64,000 nt of DNA from Streptomyces sp. NBC_01262 (GTDB lineage Bacteria; Actinomycetota; Actinomycetes; Streptomycetales; Streptomycetaceae): positions 8,662,001 through 8,726,000 of the forward strand of contig NZ_CP108462.1 of assembly GCF_036226365.1 (NCBI RefSeq). Reading direction: 5' to 3'. Every line of letters starts with the position of its first letter. The stretch's first letter is position 1. A model generated the notes under the pieces. It saw only the letters and a program-made list of their open reading frames with translations. It was not told where the DNA came from and ran no database searches. The position numbers and the translations under genes are program-made. Of this stretch, positions 35,170-42,527 are shown piece after piece.

Positions 35170-35697
35170 TTACTTGTGCGGCAGCGCACCGTGCCGTAGT
35201 ACGCCGCGTACGAACGCCGCCTGGCCGGCGTGCTGAAGGGCGTCGGCGATGACGCTGACGAGCCGGACGCCGAGGGTGACGGGCGGGGTCCAGGCCTCGT
35301 CGACGACGCGGTCGAAGTCGGAGTCGGCGAGCCCGGTGAGGTACTGGACGGTGGTGTCGTGGACGGCGTCCTGGTAGCCGGTGAGCAGCTCGGGGGTCAG
35401 GCCCTGTACGGCGGCCACGTCCTTGGGGGAGTGGCCGTAGCCGGTGGCGGCGGAGGAGAAGGGCAGGGAGAAGCGTTCGAACCAGCCCTGGGAGGTCCAG
35501 AGCTGCTCGGCGCCGGCGGCGTCGGCGAGATGGTCGTCCTGGATCCGGGTGAGGTGCCAGACGAGCCAGGAGACGGAGTTGGCGCGGTCGTCGAGACGCG
35601 CGGTGAGCTCGTCGGGGCGCAGGCCGGTGACGACCTCGTGGACGGTCTCCCGGACACGTCCGAAGGCGTCGATGAGCAGGTCGGAGGCGGCGGTCAT
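35170..35697 (-). CDS. DinB/DUF664-type protein, mycothiol-transferase-like
   Basis: This 175-residue helical-bundle protein has the DinB pattern: SVSWLVWHLTRIQDDHL with the first metal His, and a late LQHAGQAAFVRG with the last. Members in actinomycetes are often mycothiol- or bacillithiol-dependent transferases. ATG 35697 has AGGAG 9 bases upstream. It lies 32 bases after the start of the minus-strand gene next to it and is divergent from pgm. Confidence 0.78.
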   Translation of the reverse strand: MTAASDLLIDAFGRVRETVHEVVTGLRPDELTARLDDRANSVSWLVWHLTRIQDDHLADAAGAEQLWTSQGWFERFSLPFSSAATGYGHSPKDVAAVQGLTPELLTGYQDAVHDTTVQYLTGLADSDFDRVVDEAWTPPVTLGVRLVSVIADALQHAGQAAFVRGVLRHGALPHK

Positions 35698-35893
35698 GCG
35701 GGCACGCTCCTTCGCGGGCGCAGACAGATGGGACAGATGGGACTGACTAGCGACTATGGCATCGGTCCGGCTCCGGCCCGGGTAGCGGCGACGTAGGTGT
35801 CGTCCGCTCGGTGTCGCAGCCACAGGCGCAGCGGCGAGAATGGATGATGGCCCTGCCGGCACGGGCGCGGCGGACACGGATGGAGAGTCGGAC

Positions 35894-37540
35894 ATGGTGC
35901 ACGAACGGGCGGGACAGCCGGCGGGGCCGGCGGATCTGATCGATGTCGCCCGGCTGGTGACGGCGTATTACACCCTGCACCCGGACCCCTCGGAGCCGGG
36001 CCAGCGGGTGGCCTTCGGCACCTCCGGGCACCGCGGCTCGTCGCTCGCGACGGCCTTCAACGAGGACCACATCGCCGCCACCAGCCAGGCGATCTGCGAC
36101 TACCGCACCGCTCAGGGCACCGACGGTCCGCTCTTCCTGGGCGCCGACACCCACGCCCTGTCCGAGCCCGCCCGCGCCACGGCGCTGGAGGTCTTCGCGG
36201 CCAACGGCGTGACCGTGCTCATCGACAGCGCGGACGGCTACACCCCGACCCCCGCCGTCTCGCACGCCATCCTCACCCACAACCGGGGCCGGGGCCGCAC
36301 CGGCGGCTTCGCGGACGGCGTGGTCGTCACGCCCTCCCACAACCCGCCCGCCGACGGCGGCTTCAAGTACAACCCGCCCAACGGCGGTCCGGCCGCGTCC
36401 GACGCCACCGGCTGGATCCAGGACCGGGCCAACGAGCTGATCGCGGCCGGCCTGACGGGCGTACGCCGGGTGCCCTACGCGCGGGCGCTCGCCGCGCCGA
36501 CGACCGAGCGCTACGACTTCATGGGCCGCTACGTGGACGACCTGCCCGCCGTCCTGGACCTGGACGCCGTCCGTTCGGCGGGCGTGCGGATCGGCGCGGA
36601 TCCGCTGGGCGGCGCCTCGGTGGCGTACTGGGGGCGCATCGCCGAACGCCACCGGCTGGACCTGACCGTGGTCAATCCGCTGACCGATCCGACCTGGCGG
36701 TTCATGACCCTGGACTGGGACGGCAAGATCCGGATGGACTGCTCGTCGCCGTACGCCATGGCCTCGCTGATCGCTCAGCGCGATGCGTACCAGGTGGCCA
36801 CCGGCAACGACGCGGACGCGGACCGGCACGGCATCGTCACCCCCGACGCCGGGCTGATGAACCCCAACCACTATCTCGCGGTGGCGATTTCGTACCTGTA
36901 CGCGCACCGGGAGGGCTGGCCGTCCGGCGCGGGGGTCGGCAAGACGCTGGTCTCGTCGGGAATGATCGACCGGGTGGCGGGCGAGCTGGGGCGCAAGCTG
37001 GTCGAAGTGCCCGTCGGCTTCAAGTGGTTCGTGGACGGCCTGCTCGACGGGACGCTGGGCTTCGGCGGTGAGGAGTCGGCGGGCGCGTCGTTCCTGCGGC
37101 GGGACGGCTCGACCTGGACGACGGACAAGGACGGCATCGTGCTGGCGCTGCTGGCCGCCGAGATCATCGCGGTGACGGGGCGCTCGCCCTCCGAGCACTA
37201 CGCGGGGCTGACCGAGCGGTTCGGGGAGCCCGCCTACGCGCGGATCGACGCCCCCGCGACGCGGGAGCAGAAGGCTGTCCTCGCCCGGCTCACGCCGGCC
37301 CAGGTCGCGGCCGATGAGCTCGCGGGGGAGCGGGTCACCGCCGTCCTCACCGAGGCGCCGGGCAACGGGGCCGCGATCGGCGGCCTGAAGGTGCAGACGG
37401 AGAACGCCTGGTTCGCGGCCCGTCCCTCGGGCACGGAGGACGTCTACAAGATCTACGCCGAGTCCTTCCGGGGCGCCGATCATCTGGCGCTGGTGCAGGA
37501 GGAGGCCAAGGCGGTCGTTGCGTCCGCGCTCGGCGGGTAG
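35894..37540 (+). CDS. pgm: Phosphoglucomutase (alpha-D-glucose-specific)
   Basis: This 548-residue enzyme interconverts glucose 1-phosphate and glucose 6-phosphate, supplying precursors for glycogen, trehalose and cell-wall sugars. It shows FGTSGHRGSS near the N-terminus, the phosphoserine loop VTPSHNPPADGG, the metal loop GNDADADRHG, the sugar loop GGEESAGASF and the phosphate-binding RPSGTEDVYKIYAESF. The length is normal for the family. ATG 35894 has GGAG about 8 bases upstream; an upstream in-frame ATG at 35840 is less likely. Confidence 0.95.
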   Translation: MVHERAGQPAGPADLIDVARLVTAYYTLHPDPSEPGQRVAFGTSGHRGSSLATAFNEDHIAATSQAICDYRTAQGTDGPLFLGADTHALSEPARATALEVFAANGVTVLIDSADGYTPTPAVSHAILTHNRGRGRTGGFADGVVVTPSHNPPADGGFKYNPPNGGPAASDATGWIQDRANELIAAGLTGVRRVPYARALAAPTTERYDFMGRYVDDLPAVLDLDAVRSAGVRIGADPLGGASVAYWGRIAERHRLDLTVVNPLTDPTWRFMTLDWDGKIRMDCSSPYAMASLIAQRDAYQVATGNDADADRHGIVTPDAGLMNPNHYLAVAISYLYAHREGWPSGAGVGKTLVSSGMIDRVAGELGRKLVEVPVGFKWFVDGLLDGTLGFGGEESAGASFLRRDGSTWTTDKDGIVLALLAAEIIAVTGRSPSEHYAGLTERFGEPAYARIDAPATREQKAVLARLTPAQVAADELAGERVTAVLTEAPGNGAAIGGLKVQTENAWFAARPSGTEDVYKIYAESFRGADHLALVQEEAKAVVASALGG

Positions 37541-37567
37541 GTGGGTACGGTCCGGGGCCTCCGGGGT

Positions 37568-37664
37568 GGGGGTCCTGGACCGACATATTTACGTGCATGG
37601 CGGGCAGTTCGACGCCTTGCCCGGCATGTCGCACACAAATATGCGGAGCGTCCAGGACCCCCCC
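37568..37664. terminator. Long imperfect palindrome behind pgm
   Basis: Two arms of about 40 bases pair almost throughout. GGGGGTCCTGGAC (37568-37580) faces GTCCAGGACCCCCC (from 37650), ACATATTT faces AAATATG, and GCGGGCA (37600-37606) faces TGCCCGG (37618-37624), leaving a loop of about 11 bases. It starts 27 bases after the pgm stop. The position suggests a strong terminator; the size and A/T patches also fit a small mobile element (MITE-like). The rest of the 320-base gap to 37860 shows a second small hairpin near 37700 and no gene. Confidence 0.6.
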
Positions 37665-37860
37665 TGCGACCCCGGCCCTTCCGCGTCTATTTGTTCTTCC
37701 CGGCCGTTGTGGGCCGGCGGACGCAGTCCCGAGTCTAGGATCCCGCGATGCCTGCCCAGAGCCGGGCAGCGGAAAGCGCGCAGCGCCCGTGCATGGGCCT
37801 TCCAGGTTTCTGCAACGTGTTCTAGTCTGTGCGCCGCAGACCCGGACCTCTGGAGGGGCC

Positions 37861-39039
37861 GTGCACCTGGACTACACGCCCGAACAGCAGCGGCTGCGCA
37901 CCGAACTGCGCTCGTACTTCGCCGCGCTGGTGCCCGAGAACGCCTACGCACGCCACACCGACTCCGCCGCGCAGAAGCGGTTCTACCGCGAGACGATCCG
38001 CCGCCTCGGTGCGGACGGGCGGCTGGGGGCGGGATGGCCGAAGGAGTACGGCGGCCAGGGGCTCAGCCCCATGGAGCAGTTCATCTTCTTCGACGAGGCC
38101 GCGCAGGCGGGGGTGCCGCTGCCGCTGATGGCGCTGAACACGGTCGGCCCCACGATCATGCAGTTCGGGACGGAGGAGCAGAAGGCCTATTTCCTGCCCC
38201 GGATCCTGTCCGGGGAGCTGGACTTCGCGATCGGCTACTCGGAGCCGGACGCGGGGACGGACCTCGCCTCGCTGCGGACCCGCGCGGTGCGGGACGGGGA
38301 CTCGTACCTGGTCAACGGGCAGAAGATCTGGACCACGAACGGCGACACCGCCGACTGGGTCTGGCTCGCGGTGCGTACGGATCCCGACGCGCCGCCGCAC
38401 AAGGGCATCAGCATCCTGCTGGTGCCGACCACGGACCCCGGCTACTCCTGCACGGTCATCACCACCCTGGCCTCGCACGACACGACCGCCAGCTACTACG
38501 AGGACGTACGCGTCCCCGTCACCCGCCGGGTCGGCGAGGAGAACCAGGGCTGGCGGCTGATCACCACCCAGCTCAACCACGAGCGGGTCACCCTCGCCGC
38601 CCACGGCACCATGGCGATCCGCGCCTACCACGACGTCCGCCGCTGGGCCGCAGCCACCAAGCTCGCCGACGGCCGCCGCGTCATCGACCTGGGATGGGTG
38701 CGCGGCCGGCTGGCCAGGACCCATGCGCGCCTGGACGCCATGAAGCTGCTCAACTGGCAGATGGTCGACGCCCTCCAGCGGGGGACCCTGACCCCGCATG
38801 ACGCCTCCGCGGTCAAGGTGTACGGCTCCGAGGCGCGGCGCGAGGCCTTCGCCTGGCTCATGGAGATCGTCGGCGCCGCCGCACCCATGAAGGAGGGCTC
38901 CGCGGGAGCCGTCCTCCACGGCGAGCTGGAGCGGGGCTACCGCAGCGCGGTCATCTTCACCTTCGGTGGGGGCAACAACGAGATCCAGCGCGAGATCATC
39001 TCCTGGCTGGGCCTCGGTATGCCGAGGGTGCGGCGTTAG
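37861..39039 (+). CDS. Acyl-CoA dehydrogenase
   Basis: This 392-residue FAD enzyme of the acyl-CoA dehydrogenase family introduces a double bond next to an acyl-CoA thioester. Seen motifs are GWPKEYGGQG, the FAD/substrate segment GYSEPDAGTDLASLRT, NGQKIWTT, and the C-terminal GGGNNEIQREIIS. GTG 37861 follows GGAGGGGCC closely. It stands alone between pgm and an IS relic, so the acyl chain and pathway are not predictable. Confidence 0.9.
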   Translation: MHLDYTPEQQRLRTELRSYFAALVPENAYARHTDSAAQKRFYRETIRRLGADGRLGAGWPKEYGGQGLSPMEQFIFFDEAAQAGVPLPLMALNTVGPTIMQFGTEEQKAYFLPRILSGELDFAIGYSEPDAGTDLASLRTRAVRDGDSYLVNGQKIWTTNGDTADWVWLAVRTDPDAPPHKGISILLVPTTDPGYSCTVITTLASHDTTASYYEDVRVPVTRRVGEENQGWRLITTQLNHERVTLAAHGTMAIRAYHDVRRWAAATKLADGRRVIDLGWVRGRLARTHARLDAMKLLNWQMVDALQRGTLTPHDASAVKVYGSEARREAFAWLMEIVGAAAPMKEGSAGAVLHGELERGYRSAVIFTFGGGNNEIQREIISWLGLGMPRVRR

Positions 39040-39043
39040 GCGG

Positions 39044-39072
39044 CTGTGACGAGGTACCGCGTCCCGTCACAG
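39044..39072 (+). terminator. Stem-loop after the acyl-CoA dehydrogenase gene
   Basis: CTGTGACG (39044-39051) and CGTCACAG (39065-39072) form a perfect 8-bp stem 5 bases past the stop codon, with a 13-base loop. It is a probable transcription terminator. Confidence 0.55.
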
Positions 39073-39199
39073 TTGGCACTGAAGAGGGATAGTTGGCATC
39101 AAGATTGCTCCGGGTGCAACGGGCTGACGGCGTCGGCGGCTTTGCCCATCTGGATGGACCACAAGCGGGTGGGAGTTGTTCAGGGCCAGGGTCCCGAGG

Positions 39200-39430
39200 C
39201 AGGCCTGGACGCTGGCCTACGACGCGAGCGGCACCGAGGGGTCCGGCGGCTGGGTCGCGGAGATCAGCGACGTGTCCGACCTGAGCACCAGGCCCATGAA
39301 CATGGGGCTGATCGTCCGCAAGGAACGGCCGCATCCCGGCGTCCAGTTGCGCTTCACCGACCTCGACGGCAGCAGCCTCCCCCGCTTCGCCGCCAACTCG
39401 CCAACCTCGAACTCCGTCACCGCGTACCGG
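39200..39430 (+). pseudogene. Degenerate IS1380-family transposase fragment
   Basis: One frame reads WVAEISDVSDLSTRP, then LIVRKERPHPGVQLRFTDLDG, a segment typical of IS1380 transposases. The next expected motif, LANLELRH, continues in a different frame from about 39390, so there is at least one frameshift. Neither the N-terminal half nor the catalytic remainder is present, and I see no terminal inverted repeats. The 529-base gap 39040-39568 holds nothing else I recognise. Confidence 0.7.
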
Positions 39431-39568
39431 GCGTCGCCGCGACAGTGGCGGTCGTCGGCCGTGGTGGCGGGTGTTGCGGTGTGCGTTCTTCGTCGCATGA
39501 AGCTGACGCCAGGAGCGCCGGATCTCCGCGAACGCCCGGGAGAGCTCGGTGCTGGGGAGGGGCGGCCG

Positions 39569-40930
39569 CTACAGGCCGATGTCGCGGCTGCTCATGTCGG
39601 CGAGCGATTCGCGGCGTACGAGGACGCGGGCGGTGCCGTCGGTGACGGCGATCACGGGTGGGCGGCCGACGAGGTTGTAGGCGGAGGACATGGACAGGTG
39701 GTAGGCGCCGGCGACGGGGACGGCGAGCAGGTCGCCGGGGCGGATGTCGTCGGGCAGGGGTACGTTGTCGGCCAGGATGTCGCCGGCTTCGCAGTGGCGG
39801 CCGACCACGGTGACCGGGCGCGGTGCGGAGCGGCTGCGACGGCCGATGAGGGTGGGGGCGTATCGGACCCCGTAGAGGGCGGGCCGGGGGTTGTCGCTCA
39901 TGCCGCCGTCGACGGCGACGAAGGTGCGGTCGCCGGTGCGCTTGACGGCGAGCACGTGGTAGACGGCCACGCCGGCGGGGCCGATGACGGCGCGGCCCGG
40001 CTCGATGGTGAGGCGGGGCACGGGCAGCCCGGACCGGGCGCAGCCGTCCGCGAGTTCGGTGCGCACGCGGGCGGCCAGCGTGGTGACGTCGAGGGCTTCC
40101 TCGCCGGGCCGGTAGGCGACGGCGTGGCCGCCTCCGAGGTCCAACTGGGGGAGGGTGATGCCGTGTTGGTCCCGCAGGCGTGTCATGAGGCCGATCAGGC
40201 GGCGGAGTGCGACGAGGTACGGCTTGGAGGTGGTGATCTGGGAGCCGATGTGGCAGTGCAGGCCGACCAGGTCCAGGGCTGGTTGGTCGAGGATGCGGGC
40301 TATGGCGTGCTGGGCGGAGCCGTCGGTGATGGACAGGCCGAACTTCTGGCCCTCGGTGCCGGTACGGATGGCGGTATGCCCGCCGGCCGCGATGCCGGGG
40401 ACGACCCGCACCATGATCTGCTGGCGGGTGCCCACCGGCACCAGCGTGGCCAGCCGGGCGATCTCGCAGGTACTGTCGATGACGATGCGCCCGACGCCCA
40501 GCCGGACGGCGGTGGCCAGGTCCTGCGGGCTCTTGGCGTTGCCGTGCATCACGATCTTCTCCGGCGGGAAGCCGGTGGTGACGGCCAGTTCCAGTTCCCC
40601 GGCGGAGCAGACGTCCAGGCCGAGGCCCTCCTCCTGCACCCAGTGGGCGACGGCGCGGCACAGGAACGCCTTGGCGGCGTAGACGACGTCGGCGTCGGGG
40701 AACGCGGTGCGGTACGTACGGCAGCGTTCACGCACTTCCTGCTCGTCGAGTACGTACAGCGGGGTGCCGAAGCGGTCGGCGGCCTCGGCCAGGGACACCC
40801 CGCCGACGCAGACGTCGCCGCTGGGGGCGGGCCGGGCGGAGGCAGGCCAGACGGCGAACGGCCCGGGCTCACCGGGCACGGCCGGGGGCGGGGTCGGGGT
40901 GACTTCCGGCGATACGGAGACGGTGGTCAT
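39569..40930 (-). CDS. lysA: Diaminopimelate decarboxylase-like PLP enzyme
   Basis: This 453-residue fold-type III PLP enzyme makes lysine from meso-diaminopimelate in the canonical case. Lys87 in VVYAAKAFL is the PLP lysine. Also present are HCHIGSQI, DLGGGHAVAY, EPGRAVIGPAG and the cross-subunit motif HCEAGDIL (usually CESGD). Streptomyces normally carries its main lysA elsewhere with hom and thrC; this copy is coupled to a SAV_915 gene, so a special role or substrate is possible. AGGGGG lies about 7 bases before ATG 40930. Confidence 0.85.
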   Translation of the reverse strand: MTTVSVSPEVTPTPPPAVPGEPGPFAVWPASARPAPSGDVCVGGVSLAEAADRFGTPLYVLDEQEVRERCRTYRTAFPDADVVYAAKAFLCRAVAHWVQEEGLGLDVCSAGELELAVTTGFPPEKIVMHGNAKSPQDLATAVRLGVGRIVIDSTCEIARLATLVPVGTRQQIMVRVVPGIAAGGHTAIRTGTEGQKFGLSITDGSAQHAIARILDQPALDLVGLHCHIGSQITTSKPYLVALRRLIGLMTRLRDQHGITLPQLDLGGGHAVAYRPGEEALDVTTLAARVRTELADGCARSGLPVPRLTIEPGRAVIGPAGVAVYHVLAVKRTGDRTFVAVDGGMSDNPRPALYGVRYAPTLIGRRSRSAPRPVTVVGRHCEAGDILADNVPLPDDIRPGDLLAVPVAGAYHLSMSSAYNLVGRPPVIAVTDGTARVLVRRESLADMSSRDIGL

Positions 40931-40942
40931 GGCTTTCCCCCT

Positions 40943-41293
40943 TCAGCCGATGAGCAGGTTCAGGCGGGCGGCGTCGGCCTGCGCGTCCCAGTCCGGGGCG
41001 CTGGACGGGGCCCGGGCGGCGAGCTGCGGGTCGACGGTGAGGGCGGTGACGCCCAGCGGTGTGGCGAGGGCGCGCAGCGCCGGCTCGGAGAGCCTGATCC
41101 AGTCCTGGCCGGTGCCCAGGGTCGCGACGAGCTGCCGCTCGGTGGTGAAGCCGACGGCCGTGCGGCCGCCCAGCGGAGTGCGGAAGAAGCGGGCCGTACA
41201 GCCCACGGGTCCCGGCCGGACGGGCACGAAGAGCGGTCCGGCCGGGACGGGTTCTGAGGGCTCGGGGTCCTCCGCGAGCTGGCACTGCGACAT
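40943..41293 (-). CDS. SAV_915 family protein
   Basis: This 116-residue soluble protein has the family core VGCTARFFRTPLGGRTAVGFTT (in parts) and LSEPALRALATPLGV, where a target or ligand may bind. The family is confined to actinomycetes and its role is unknown. A GGGAGG site lies 6 bases before the ATG, and lysA begins 12 bases after its stop, so the two form an operon. A 48-bp regulator box lies upstream at 41407-41454, oriented toward this gene, with a TAGCGT -10 candidate on the minus strand at 41370-41375. Confidence 0.75.
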   Translation of the reverse strand: MSQCQLAEDPEPSEPVPAGPLFVPVRPGPVGCTARFFRTPLGGRTAVGFTTERQLVATLGTGQDWIRLSEPALRALATPLGVTALTVDPQLAARAPSSAPDWDAQADAARLNLLIG

Positions 41294-41406
41294 GGTGTTC
41301 CTCCCTGAAGGAAAGCCCGACTGCGCCGGTCCGGCACGGTGTGCACCGGTGGCCGTGGACACTTCACCGACGCTATGCCCGCCGGCCGGGGCTCCGGCCG
41401 GGTCCC

Positions 41407-41454
41407 TGATGTGCGCTTGACGCGAGTCGCGAAACCCCTTACGCCTTCCTGACG
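41407..41454 (-). promoter_or_regulatory. KdpE-type tandem box A
   Basis: Read on the minus strand the half-sites are CGTCA, CGTAA, CGTCA and CATCA, spaced 11, 21 and 11 bases. They point toward the SAV_915-lysA operon. The spacing equals that of the other boxes in this island. Confidence 0.7.
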
Positions 41455-41589
41455 CGGAGCCGCGTGGATCGATGCCATGTCCTTGCCGCGTGCCCTTCGC
41501 GCGAGTGTGCGGGAGGAAGTGCTCACGCTGACCCCGCCGTCTCGTCGACGGTCGGATCGTTCGCCGTACGACAGGAGCACACCCCCGGA

Positions 41590-41865
41590 CTGACCGTACG
41601 CGGCGAGGTGCTGTGCGACCGCTACCGCGTACTGACCCTGGAGAGCTCCTCCATCCCCAACGCACTCGCCGCGCTGCTCCTTCACGTACGCGACGCCACC
41701 GGCCAGCGCCCGCACATCTACTTCGAGTGGACCGAGGGCAATCCGTTCACCAACTTCCTGCGCTTCTTCCTCTTCGGCCAGGGCGAGGTCGCCCCCGTCA
41801 CCCGCGAGGTGCTGCGCGAGGCCGAGCCCGACCGTGCTCGCAGGCCCCACGTCCATGTCGGGTGA
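41590..41865 (+). pseudogene. C-terminal fragment of an APC-type permease
   Basis: The frame encodes VRGEVLCDRYRVLTLESSS, then RPHIYFEWTEGNP, and ends with APVTREVLREAEPD and RRPHVHVG. As far as I recall this is the cytoplasmic tail of large actinobacterial amino-acid/cation permeases of the APC superfamily; all membrane helices are missing. The open frame reaches back to 41464, but that part is not recognisable. It may be a relic, or a free tail domain kept for regulation. Confidence 0.45.
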
Positions 41866-41882
41866 GCAGCATCCGGCTCCCG

Positions 41883-41930
41883 CGTCAAAGTTGCGTTAAG
41901 ACCGAGGAGCGTCGCGTCAGGGAAGTGTCA
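41883..41930 (+). promoter_or_regulatory. KdpE-type tandem box B with downstream -10 element
   Basis: Half-sites CGTCA (41883), CGTTA (41894), CGTCA (41915) and TGTCA (41926) are spaced 11, 21 and 11 bases. A -10 candidate TAGCGT at 41960-41965 precedes ATG 41973 by 7 bases, so the box abuts the -35 region of a leaderless promoter, as expected for activation. Confidence 0.75.
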
Positions 41931-41972
41931 GTGCCGGGTTCGCGGGCGCGCGCCGCTTCTAGCGTCGGCCGT

Positions 41973-42512
41973 ATGAGACGGCGAACCACGCGACTGCCGA
42001 TGGCGGCGCCCGGCGAAAGGGCCGACGACCGACACTGGCGGGGCGGCGCCCGGTTCGCGCTGTGGTGCGTGCTTGCCTTCTACGGGCCGGCCATGCTGCT
42101 CGACCGGGCCGAGGGAACCCTCACCCTGCAGCGCGCGGGGCTGTGGACGCTGTTGGCGGCTCTGATCCTCGTTGTCCTGCTGCCGCCCCGGGTGACGGCG
42201 GGCGAGGGCTGGCTGGCGGTACGGGGCCTCGTGCGCAAGCGCCGGGTGCGGACCGATGCCCTGGTAGAGGTGCGGCAGCACGAGGGCATCTCGGCGCACC
42301 TGCTTCTGCGGGACGCCGACGGCCGCTGGGTGGAGCTCGATCCTCGGGTCCTGGCCGCCAACCCTCTGCTGTGGCACGCGGTTGACGCGGGCGCGAGCCG
42401 GTCCCGCGAACGCGGAACGCTGCGCTCCGGGACGGACGTACTGCAGCGGTTGAGCGAGCGGATCGACGGCGCGGAGGCCCAGGCGGTTTTCCGGGCCTCC
42501 GGCCTGGAGTAG
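41973..42512 (+). CDS. Conserved two-pass membrane protein, unknown function
   Basis: This 179-residue protein has two membrane segments (about 29-46 and 57-75), then a soluble domain with LAVRGLVRKRRVRTDALVEV and a W-rich loop (LRDADGRWVELDPRVLAANP), which resembles small PH-like domains. The function is unknown. Its promoter carries box B, so it is a predicted member of the Kdp-linked regulon. It converges on the orphan kdpD. Confidence 0.7.
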   Translation: MRRRTTRLPMAAPGERADDRHWRGGARFALWCVLAFYGPAMLLDRAEGTLTLQRAGLWTLLAALILVVLLPPRVTAGEGWLAVRGLVRKRRVRTDALVEVRQHEGISAHLLLRDADGRWVELDPRVLAANPLLWHAVDAGASRSRERGTLRSGTDVLQRLSERIDGAEAQAVFRASGLE

Positions 42513-42527
42513 CGACCGGGACGCGCC

